In this document: one piece after another, positions 12,201-24,400 of the stretch
Position numbering within the stretch: position 1 is the first letter of the stretch
Layout of the letters: every line of letters starts with the position of its first letter
NCBI GenBank assembly: GCA_009823395.1
Contig: CM020501.1
Span: 24,531,861 to 24,595,860 of the forward strand
Length of the DNA: 64,000 nt
Direction: 5' to 3'
Source of the DNA: Thamnaconus septentrionalis
Taxonomy: Eukaryota; Chordata; Actinopteri; Tetraodontiformes; Monacanthidae
Program-made: the position numbers and the translations under genes
The notes under the pieces: generated by a model
The model's input: only the letters and a program-made list of their open reading frames with translations
Database searches by the model: none
What the model was told of the DNA's origin: nothing

Positions 12201-15200
12201 TGATGAGCAAAACTCGTCCCTTTGAAAGAGGAAGAGGAGTCGGCCCACGATTCTGATTCGCTCGTGATGGTGAAGTCAACTTTCCTACGTGCGGGTGAAT
12301 CGCCCAATTTTGTTACTTTTGACCGACTGCTGATTCCTGTTGGCCACTGTAGGACTTTTCCAAGACAGAGTAAAACACATCCCCATGTGGAGAAAGAGGA
12401 AGACACCTCTGAACAGGCAGAGCAGAATGAGGAGGGAGTCTCCACGTGTTTACCGCCTCCTTCCACTCCCACTAATTGCCACTGATTTGCCCGTTTGACA
12501 GACAGAGAGCTTAGTCAGCACCTGCTTGGGCTCCATGCTGTGTCTGGCTCTGAACTCTGTCATTCTCTGGGGATGTTTTAGTAATCAGCCCAGGTTTAGG
12601 TGCTCACCTGCTAGTTTCACAATCCGGTGTCTGGACGTCACTGTCGGGGGTTTCAGTAGTGGTGAAGGGGAAGTGATGCAGTGAGTCTTTTTTTGTTTGT
12701 TTTATTTTTATGTTTTGTTGTTGTTGTTTTTTTGCAGATATTGAATCTTAGAGTGTAAAATTTTAGAGGAAGCCCTGTGTTTACAGTAAGGAAGCTCGGA
12801 GCAAGACCCGAATTGCTTTATGTATATTCTTATGAGAACTGTTCTGAGGGTAGGAAGCACAAGTTACTTTCAGTGGACTGCAAGTTTACAGTGCACTTTT
12901 ATGAATGTATTTATGGGCAGTGTGTTAAACTATTACCAATAAAAAAAATTATAAATCAAACCAAATATTACACACTGGACCTTTAAAAGTTCCACAGCAA
13001 ACTTTCAATGACAATAACATTGAAATATCCATGCTGCTGTGGACTGGTTCTGACCCGTGTGTGCGTTGACCCCTCTGTGACCCTCCTCTTCCTCTAATCC
13101 TGTCGCCCCACCACTCCCACTTCCTCTGTGTTTACTACGACGCAGCAAGAAAGAAAGAAAGCAAAACTTGTTTGCCAAAACACACTCTCAGCTTTGGCTT
13201 GCGCCTGGGTGTAAATCCGTCCCACCCGACTTCATCCCCAACCCAACCCCACCCTCCAGGTCCAACTGAGTGTCTAATCTGAGCTGGCGTTGTGCGCGAG
13301 CGGGGGAAAAGGAGGACAGCGTTCGCCGCGTGCTCCGTCTTTCACATCGTCGCCGGCCGCGGCGCATCTGCATTGATCCAGTGGTGCGGATGGGGCTGGA
13401 TCTGAGCCGAGGGGCTTGATCCTTATTGATCTGATCCAAGACCCGCCCGCCCCCAAATAGGGCAACAACTGAGTCGGATGAAGACATCACATCGATGTCA
13501 GGTCGTTAGCCCGCTACTGTTTGTCATCGCCCGACAAACACAAAGTGATGCGCCACAAGGTCACCGCCGCTTCTCCACGTTAAATCGCGTGAATTCAGAC
13601 CAAGCCGTGCACCAGCTTTCCTTTCCTCGGAAAGGAAACCCTGGGATTGTGAAAATTGCGAGCTGGTAGAAGGAAAAGGCGACGGCGTCGACGTTCCAAC
13701 ACGACATCCACAACCACCAAAATGGCAGATGCCCAACTAGCATCAAAGGACAGACATGTGCAAACTGCGGCCCGTTAAGCTTTTTAATCCGGCCCGCCCA
13801 ATTTGAAGAAATTATATTAATAATCACAAAGTGAAAAATAGCTGTATTCCCTCCATGTTTTCAGTGTTTTCAGATTCATTTCCATAAAGAGCGAAACACC
13901 GTGGGGCTTCAAAGACACTGATTTGGTTTTAACACTTTGGTTCATTTTCAATGGACATTAAAGCAACATGTTTTCTACATATCCCATGATATATTTTTTC
14001 CTCCTATGAGGTGGCTCACCAAAACACTCCATCCATCTGCAGCTGCTCCGCTACCCCCCTCTGTCACATTTTACAACCCACTGTGGCCCCACCAGTCAAA
14101 CAGTTTGCCCACCCCCGGACTAAGGCAGTGGTTCTCAAGGTGGAGTCTCAGGAAACCCACATTTGTTTCCTGATCATCAAGTTGCGACCCAAATTTATTC
14201 CACAGCACTCAAATTTATTCCTCAAAAACAGAAAGGCTAGCCCACTTTCTATCACATCTAGTAAATAAATGATTAATTGTGTGTCCTGCAAAATAAACTG
14301 CCCACGAAGCTGCAACCCAATCAGAACAGATCTGCGGCCTGCTTTTGGGTCACGACCCACTAGTTGAGAAACGAGGGGAGGTGGCCGAGGTCGCCCTTCT
14401 TTTCCCTCAAAGAAACCGGCTCCAGCGAAGCTTCTACTCCCCCTCAGTCGCAAAATCACATTGATTTTTCTAGATTTTTTTTTCTCCATCTTCTTTCCTC
14501 CCGCTGCCCTGTTCTCAGAGGCGCTGGCGTGGAACGTGCACCGCCGTGCCTCCTCCCTGCCGTGGGCTGCGGATGCTGACCTTGGAGAGGGTGCCCCCCC
14601 CCCACCCATCGCTGAGAGCCCCCTGCCCCCGCCTCATCCCCCCCCGCTCCGGATCGCAGCGGGTACTTTTTATGAATGGGCAGATCCCACAGCAGTGCTT
14701 TCTTTCCCATTTTTCAGTTAGAGAGGGCAGTAAAATACAGTGTTTTTCGTTCAAACAATATACAAGTCAAGTTTTTTTTGCCACTCACAATATTTTTTTC
14801 TTCTTTCAACAAAACTGAACCAAATACAAAAAAATCAGGGACGTTATTTTCTAAAAAACTTTTAACACAATGGGATAGACGAATATGTGTGAAGCACTAA
14901 AAAAAACAAAAAAAGAAGGTCTGCTTGTCAGTTTTAACATGAAATGTGAGCGGCGCAAAAAAATTGCGAGGCCTACAAAGGCATTCAACAACAGAAAATT
15001 AAAGGAATACTGCAGAATCAAACATTTCAGTTCAGTTCAGTTATCCAACCCACACGGTCCAACATTTAATAAAAGTGCCTTTCTGAAGGCGCAGGAAGAA
15101 GGTCATCTTACGGCAGCGCTTTTTCCATATTGTTTTTTTTTTTTTCTCTCGAGCAGATTGAACTGTGGGAGGGGACGAATCGGGCAGAAAGGGGGTTAAC

Positions 15201-18200
15201 GGAGGTCTCACACACACACACACGCTGATTGACGGACGACCTCACTTAGCCTCTGTGACTTCCCCATTTAGAGGCGACACGTTCGGTCACTTCACCTCGG
15301 CGCTGGAACATTATCGATGGCGGGGGCTCTGCAATTAAAGCCGCCTGGTCTCTCCGCCAAGAAATGACGAGCCTTTAGATCATAGGTGTCAAACTCTGGT
15401 CCGCTGGCCAAATTTGGCCCACAGTGTCATTATATTTAGCCCGCGAGGCCAATACACAATCACTGCTATAGTACATGTAGCGCTATTACTACAAATCCCA
15501 GAATACTATACTGGTATTTTGGCACATCCATCAGGCCAGGACGTTCATTGAAGGATATTATTATGACTTAATTGGTTTATTGTTTGATTGTTATTTTATT
15601 TTTACATTTTTTGTTAGTCCACGGAAAAAAGCTATTATTGAAATTCAAATCAGAAATCTGAAAATAAAAAAGAGCCATACGAATTCTAAATGCTCTGCGT
15701 GAGCTTCCTTGTGAGGCTTTGCTGGAACCTTCCACATTTTCTGAAAGCGGCTGCACATTTTACCACAAGTCGTTTCCATGCCTTTAAAAACGGTGCAGAG
15801 AAAATTCCCCCAACTCTTCACGTTGCTATTGCACGTTAAATGGCATAACATTGGGTTGCCAGGCCTGCTGATGCTATAACGGGCTGTGCGGTGTTTAATT
15901 ATACTAAAAACTGTCATCACTTTGGCTTCACAATTGTGAGAAAACAAAGATGTAAGCAGGATGTGTAACTGTCCAACACCTAAAGGTCAGACTAATACCT
16001 CCATTCATTTATGGACATGACATCAATTAGTCTAACAGTCCTGTTGTCTGCATAGGCATGTGGATGGATTATTGTTCTTTTTTTTCTTTTTTTCTTTTTT
16101 TCAAACGACAGATGTAAGCCTGAATGCATATCCAAGCGGACACGTGCTGCATTTTAATTGTAAGATGCAAACTGTTGCTGTTGCACTTGCGAGTCCTTCA
16201 TTTATGTATATATTCCTTTTAAAATGAGTGAGTGAATGCGGCAGACGATAAAGGCTCAACACAAAGCATGTCTTACAAGCAACGCCTCTTCTGACTCCTT
16301 TTCGAGTCTGTCATTTATTTTATTTTCTGTTTCATCAAATTTGCTTCCTCATATTTTCTTTCAATATTACCGGTATATAATAATAGGTCATTGTTCAAAT
16401 AGGCCAAATTTGTATGTTCTAAATAATTATTAAAAAAAACGTTTTCTCCAAACACACCACGCGCTGCCGCACTAATGGGATTATTTTTCGTCCTTGCAAC
16501 CCCCCCAATCACCCACTCCTCCATCTCCCTTCATGTGCCCCCCCCCCCCATTTTAAAAGCCCTCCCTTCACCTACAAAAAAAACAAAACAGGTCTGCACC
16601 AAAAACACTTGACTGGGTAAAAGGTGAAGTTTGGATCTGAGTTAAGCCCCATCTGGCCCATTAGGATGATTGAGGATGATGTTTGTGTCGATATGGAGGC
16701 ACTGCTGCTGTTTCATACTCACAGGTACATTTAATTGCCCTTTAGCTCCACCTACAGTCTCACTGTGTTTAATGCAGCGAAGGCAATCAGGAAATCAAAT
16801 CGTCTGCAGCGATCTCAGCAGGTTTTTAACACGAGGGAGTTGTTCCGGCAGCAGCTACATTCTTCGTCTCCGCCAAATATGTGGCTTTGGGTGTAAAAGG
16901 GAGGTATTGACAAACTATTGTTTCCTAGCGTTTCCTCACTGACCAAACTAGGGAAGCCCTCTTTTGGCCCACCGGGAAGTCAAACGTGCATTAGGGTGAA
17001 ATTCAGGGTGGTGAGCGTCAAACATTCTGCCATCCATCCATCCCAAGAGAAAGCAAAACACACTTTGCGGCAGTATTTCATGTCACCGACACGCCATGCG
17101 GCAAGCTAGAGCACGCTGTTAAAACATAAACAGCCATGGAGCAGTGTTGCCAACTGTAAATATGTTTAATATAAACAAAAATATATTTATATAATGTAAA
17201 AAAACAACCTAAAACATATCTAGGGTGTTTTTTACTCTCTTTTTGTCTCTCCCACAACATTATTCCTCTCCTACAGCATCCATTGCGATCAAGTGCAAAT
17301 TTTCACTTATGCAAATTAGACGATGACAAAAATGTGCTATATCATAATGTATATCATATCAGGATATAAAATGAGCTATATGGGGATATGAAATTTTGGT
17401 CATATCGCCCAGCCCTAGTATTGAGTAACAATCACCCCAGAATATTGTATTTCGCACACTGGTCGGAACACTTCAGCAGAGTGGCCCACCCACCCACCAG
17501 CGTGACCTTCCTCTCCCTCCGGATCCGAACAAGATGATCTGCCGAGTGGCCACCTGAGTCGAGGTCCGAACCCTCGGCTCCTCGCGTTGAACCACTTTCC
17601 AACTGGAGCGCGATTGTGCATTTAAGGAGGGAGAAAGAAAACAAATTATGGTAGTGGTGGTTGCTTGCCCTGACGCGAGGATTTCAAGGCCGCGGTGTCG
17701 AGAAGAAGGAATAGCTGGTAGGTGGACTGAGCTGAGGAGGCCCCAGGGCGCTTTCACTTCCATTTTGTCCCCGTCTAATAACACCATGTCACCGATGGTG
17801 ACCCTCGCTGCTGCTGCTGCTGATGCTAATGATTAGCGTGGATGGCATTTTCATGTTATAAAAAAAATATATACTTTTAGGCGATCAAAATAAAAACCTG
17901 CTGGCTTGTTGGTTGCGTCGGTTTTGGTCGCCACTGGTGCAGAACCACGTAAAAAAAAAACATTGAAGTTTGAAGGTGTAGTGTGTAATATTTGGAGATT
18001 TGTAGAAGAAACGGCAACATCAAGTGGTTACATTTTTTATTTATTTTTTTGCTGCGCTCCCTCTACCGAGTTTGCCAGTGAACTAGGGTGGCCTGCGCAC
18101 ACAAACCTGGATACCTCATCAACCTTCTTCGTTGGTTTATTTGAGAACTTGAGCGTTCACCCTAAATACAAACACACTAACAGGTGGGCTGGATTGTCCA

Positions 18201-20404
18201 CACCAGGCTTCCTTAGAAAAATGGTGCCGCAAGTTGGCAGCTAACTGAGAGCAAGACCCTTAATCTGTATATATTATTATATAAATAAGAACCTTTCTAT
18301 GGGTAGGAAAATCAAATAACTTTTATTGTACCACAGTATACACTTTTATTAATGTGTTTACGGGTATTACTCTTATTTTCTTTTGTTCAGACAAATAAGT
18401 AGAGATGTAAAGATGTTACCTGCTTGACAATTTCGGCTCCAGTCTTCCTGAGAAGCTTCATCCGACATGCTGCTGACAATGAAGACAAAATGAACATTTT
18501 AAGTGTTTATAAGCAGTATATTAAGCTTTCACCAATATAAAAATCATAAATCAGGCCAAATTTTACACACTGGACCCTAAATGACAACAGCTGATTGGCA
18601 GTTCAGTGGTTACCGTGTAGTTGGTGATTGAGAGTACATAAGCGGGGGGACTGGGTGGGTGGGGGGGTTGTAACCGCAGTTATCTGCCGAGCTTACAACA
18701 GTGACCTTTTGTCGTCCACTGTCCCCGCGAGGGTAATAAATCCATGCCGCCCCCCTCACCTTGCTCTTTAAGTCAATCTCTGCCATCGGCCTCGACACCG
18801 ACATCTTAATGAGAGGCCATTTCACCGTATTTACCTTGTAAAAACAATGGCGTTTGACGTGCGACAGGGGTGATGGGGCGAGGGAGAAAGGGAGTGAACG
18901 TGTGCTGGAAATAACTCCTGGCTGGAAAAGTGACAGGACTGTGGTTGAATGAATGTGGAGGCCCAATAGAATTTGTCTCCTGTATCTGCAGGAGTGAGTA
19001 TTGACATTTAAGGAACGTTCCTCCATTCAGTGTCTACCGACAGACTGATAATATCAGCATCAGAGGCTTTTCTTTTTTCTCAAGAAAACAGCCCAGGAGG
19101 CACTGACATATCATTCAAAGAGAAATGACTCAGATCAGATGTAAAGAGCCGTCGTGCGAAGCGCAGGAACACTTTTAACGCCGGTGAAGGAAATACGATT
19201 CTGTTGGGGGAATTCTCGGGCTGGGAAACGAATCCTTTTTTTTAAGTAGTTTTGACTAGTGGCACTGTTCAAGGGTACTAACAAACCAAACCAAACAAGT
19301 GGGGGAGTGGGTGACGGTATCCATGATCCACGGTGTTCCAACAAGAGGGAACATCACGTCTCGTCACGTCAGAGTGAGGGGGGGTTCTGGTGCAAGGTCT
19401 GCCAGAGTAATTTCGTGATTGACTCTGGGACGCTGAGTGACACACCTGGATGCTTTCGGCCAAGCTCGGCACATCGTACCAAAGAACCTGCTCGGCAGCG
19501 TCCGATCACGTTTGTGTTTTCTCGACTGAGTCAATAGCAGGTCCTTCAAACCCTCAGAGAGGAGCAGAGCCTTCACCTGCTGGAATGATCCCGCTAATAA
19601 TCGGCCAGGATTATTCCGACTTCCTTTCCTTCTTTTTGCATCCATGGCCTGTTTTGTAAGCCGAGCGATCCGCCGCCACCACCGCCCGAGTGCTCAACCA
19701 GGTGGAAAACAAAACCCTCCATACGCATTCATGAACACGCTTTTTCCCAGAAACGATCCACCCAACACGTTTCACGGAAATGGAACGTTGCGTTTTGGTC
19801 TTTCCTGTCGGGCAGATTCCAGTTGGTGCGCTTCCGACACCCCCGCAGTGCAGCGGCGGCTCTACAGGGCGTTTCCAGCGAAGCGGGTCAGGGGTTCCTG
19901 GCAGCCGAGTCGATGCTATTGACGGGGTCCCTAATCGGCATCGCAAGAATGTTGATTTTCTTTGTGTCTCGACGGTCAAATGCGGGTTTGCGTTTGAATC
20001 CACCCACATGTGCAATTTGGTGCGATTGTTGAATCTTTGGGGGGCAGATGTTTTACAGTCCCTGTACCTCTGAGGTGCATGGTAAATCTAATATCAGGAG
20101 GGCAGACGGGTAAATTTCAACGAGGAATCGCCAACCTTTTTGAACCTGAGAGCTACTTCATGGGTCCTGAGTCAAACAAACAGCAACTACAGTAGTTTGC
20201 CACACTCTTCTGAAATAACTAGTTTTCTCAGTTAGCCTTTGGTTATATATTATTGTTAATGATACTCATCTTTATGAAAGACACTGATCATGTGAGTTTT
20301 TCACTATAATTACTATAATGACTTAACAAAGTTGGCTACAGATAACGGCAATATTCAACACCTTATTTCTATTAATCAGAGTTCAGAGCACACCTAAACT
20401 TCAT

Positions 20405-20436
<32 letters not shown>

Positions 20437-21454
20437 TTTAAGATATTGTCATTTTCAAATCTACACAAATGTAGGCGTGATTACAAAAGAATGGCATAAA
20501 AATGAATTTTAGAGACCGCAGGCACCATGTTGGTGACCCCTGGTTGAGATCATGTGACCATTCCGTTGTTGGAACGTTGCTGGGAACTTCAAACTTTCAG
20601 ACTCTGCTCGTCGCTACTGTCCAAGCTCTCAGGGAAAAACTGTCGGATTGTTTCAAGAGTTTGTTCTGGCCACAGCAGAGCTGCGCATCAGTTGCGCAGC
20701 GACGCTAAAAAAAAAAAAAAAAAAAAAAAAGCTTATTTAGCAGCCTCCTTAATTAGCTGCTGGCGCTCTCCACATTAAGCCAACGCCGCAGCTCGCCTGA
20801 AGAAACTGAGGCACGGCTTCTAGAAAAAGACATTAACGTTCCTTTAAAAAAAAAAAAAGAAAAAAGAAAAAAAGAATATCAGGATTAATGTGGGACATTT
20901 TGTGCATCTGCACAAACTGATGATGAATAGAACCATGTCCCAGAGGTAGTGGATATGTTTGCTTATGGGGGTAAACCTCCCGCTTCATTATCATTCTTGT
21001 TTTTAAGCAATGGTTTTGTTCTATATTTTTTTTCAGTGTTTCCTGGCGGAGGGGGGCGCTTTTCTTTTTATTTCAGGAGTGCGTTTCCAGCACAAAGCCC
21101 CGGGCCGCCGCTCGCTTTCTCGTGTCTTGCAGGCGAGCTCTCCCACCGTCCTCGCCCGCACGCAGTGACGTGACGTGTGAATGGGAAAAAACGGGGGAAG
21201 CCCTCTCGCATGTCAGTGGCTTCGCTGTCGGAATGACCAAACCGGACCTGAAATACAAGAGAACCCAAACCCCACCCCCCCGCTTGTTATTTCTCCACTG
21301 AGGAACCACGACTTCTCTTTTCACGGCTGCTAATCTGTCACATCACGCACCGTTAAACCTTAGCACATCCCCACTAGCCCACCCCTGCACACACGTAGCG
21401 CAGCCTGGCAACTCGGCTGCTTGTAAACAGCAGTACATTGTGAAATAAGCCAGC

Positions 21455-21495
<41 letters not shown>

Positions 21496-24400
21496 CCGTA
21501 CGCTCCCTGGTGAGACACGGGTTGCCACTGCTATTTGATTTGAGAATGTTTTTCTCTCCTGGACTGATTGATGCTTCATGACAGCAGGCAGAGGCAGAAA
21601 CAGAAAGGCATCAGAGGCACATTTGTCCCACCTGTCGATGAGTTTATGAGCCCCGCCACCCACACCGCCACCTCCAACAAACACGGGTGGTGCTGAATGG
21701 ACGCATTCCTCCGCCTAATTGTGTCGCGTTCAATGTGCCGGTTGACTGGTCGAAACATTTTCAGATGGTCCAACGGCTTCATTTCCTCCTGCCTCGATGT
21801 GCTTCACATCAATGCATGAACTCTGCGACTCTACTTTGAATGTTATAATTATTAGGGATGCACTGATATCAGTGATGATATCAGTGCTGATATCAATACC
21901 GATATCGATGCCAGTGTCAGGTATCGGTTTATCAGGGTTGACACTGGGGTTGAGTGCTGTACTTGTAAAATACATGCCCATACCACAACACCACAACACC
22001 AATACCAGTTGTCTATGGATATATGTGAGAGTTTTGTCAAATTTGTGTTTGTACTGCAGTGAAACTTGTGACAGTCGCCCATGTTGCAGTTGTTCAAATA
22101 ACAGAACATTTTTTAAAAATCAAAGTAATTCTACAATGTGTTATGGCCTTATGAAGTACCCAATATCGGTGAGTACTGAAATGCAAGTACTCGAACTCTA
22201 CTCCCTCTGTGAGCGGTATCGGTGCATTGCTAATAATTATCACAATAGATATTATAGAATATTATTAAAACATGCGTTTCAGATGGAACCTCATTGATCT
22301 CAGCTTCTCTGATAAGGTGTGAACAAATTCGGCCTCGCTGTTTGTTTTGACTCAGAATTAAGCTCATTACGCTGGGTTTTCATGTGTCACGACTCCCGGC
22401 TCTTACCTGGCTGGCCGATGGTGACGGTCGCTACGCGCGGGGAAACCATCAGACGTTGGCGCTGCCGCCATTCTAAGTTCTGACGGCCCGGTCAATCAGC
22501 GGCGCCCCAAGCTGAGCCGTGGGAGGAAGTCAGCCAGCACAGTGTCCGTGGGCCTGCTGGCACACATCAGTCCACATCAGTTTACAGGGATTCACAGTAC
22601 ATGAGGTTGACAACTATGGCCAAAGCTGAAAGTTAAATGTATGGTGTTTTTCCTCCCTGGTTTTGACCAATTAAATGGTCCAGTGTGTAATATTTGGAGA
22701 TTTTGAAGAAGAAACAGCAACATCGAGTAGTTACATTTATGTGAACCGTTCTAAGGGATTGCACTGCAATTATACACTTTTATCAATGTATTTTTTGGCA
22801 GTATGTTAAGCTTTTGCCAACATAAAATCATAAGTCAAGCCAAATGTTATACACTCGACCATTAAAGTATATTTTTAAACTCCCAGATGTGGAGCTATAA
22901 ACGCTGCGCAACCTTTTTACCGTGTCTGAAGCTGCTGTGATGTGTTTGGGGGACGTGAAGGAGGAGCTGAGAAATGAATGATTCCACAGATGGTAAAAAA
23001 CCCACCCCGTGACTCACTCCTCACGTCACACATTTGACATGTGCTGGCACTGCAGGTTTCTTATCTGCTTCTGATCATTAATCCAAGTGTTTGTTTCAAA
23101 CGTAGGAAAAGTTTTATAAAGTTTTTTTCCCAAAAATTGCTTATTGGGGGAATTTTGCACCCAAAACTCGGTGGAGTTCTTGTTTGACATGTCGACTGAC
23201 AGCACTCCACACTCCCCTTCTCTCCCAGCCCAGGGCTGCGTGGCGACGGTGAGCGGCTCTTTGAGCGCCGGCTTCCTATTCACACTGATCACACATTAGG
23301 CTGATCGAATCAGACTGCGGGCTCTGCTTCCTGACTAACTCAATTTGCTCCCGTGCGCTTCCCTTTTCACGCTGAGCACACTCGCAGACAGACAGATAGA
23401 CAGACAGACAGACAGACGTTGGTGTGTGTGTGTGTGTGTGTGTGTGGGGGGGCTGGATGCGAGGCCTGGAAAAACGGAGAAAGCAGCAGCGGCGGCCGCC
23501 CGTCGAGCTGTAATGAAAAGCAGAAGCAGCCGTTACCGTGGCAACTAGCCGGCACGCATCTTCAGGAGGACCCAGATTTCCCGTCTGCGACTGACTGCAA
23601 TCGCATTGTTTTGGGCTCCCTTTTTGACGGGGCGCCGGCGGCCGCATCCCTGGAAGGATTATCTCACCGCTGGCGTCGAGACTTTATGCGAAATCATCGC
23701 GAATTAAGCGGCAGACGGTGGGGAGAAAATCCGCCGTCATGCATTGAAACGCCTTCCGACAAAAAGGGGGGGGGCAGCGTCTCAGATGAAGGGAGGAAAA
23801 AAAGAGAAAGTGGGGGATGCAATCACAGTCTGGTGGTGTTGGTGGGTTTAATCTCAGCCTTGAGTCACTTCCACCTCTGTGCAGAGGATTGTGGAAATCA
23901 ACCTCCACCCCCCATATATAAAAAATATTCATGTAATTTTTTTTTAACAATAATAACAATAATAATAATAATAATAATAATAATAATTATGATAGTTATT
24001 TATTTAGCCCTCACACTGGATATTTCCTGTTTTTAACAAGAACGTTTGAAAATGAATCTCTTTCTGTGGCTGAGGACGAGAACCAGTGCCTGAATACAGT
24101 TGTGGGTTGGAGGAGGATATCCAAATGAACCCCGGTGGTCCCCCGGGAGTCTGAATCAGCCTGTTTTTTTGTGTGTGACTCGACATCAATCAAGCACGGA
24201 TTCGAGCGGAGTTTGAAAAACAACAGTGTTTTCGAAAATGGATGTGCATACACACACTCAATGCAAGCGGAACGCGTCCGTTTGCTTTGCTTTTTCAGCG
24301 CCCAGGGTCCATTCTGCTCTTCTTCCCCGTCATCACCATCATCATCATCATCATCGCTCCCTCCTCCCCTAATCACATTATTATCATTATTATAATTGCC

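Noticed and set aside
14148..14609. 153-codon minus-strand frame
   Set aside because: It runs through an hAT-like MITE and a C-rich stretch; no family recognised.
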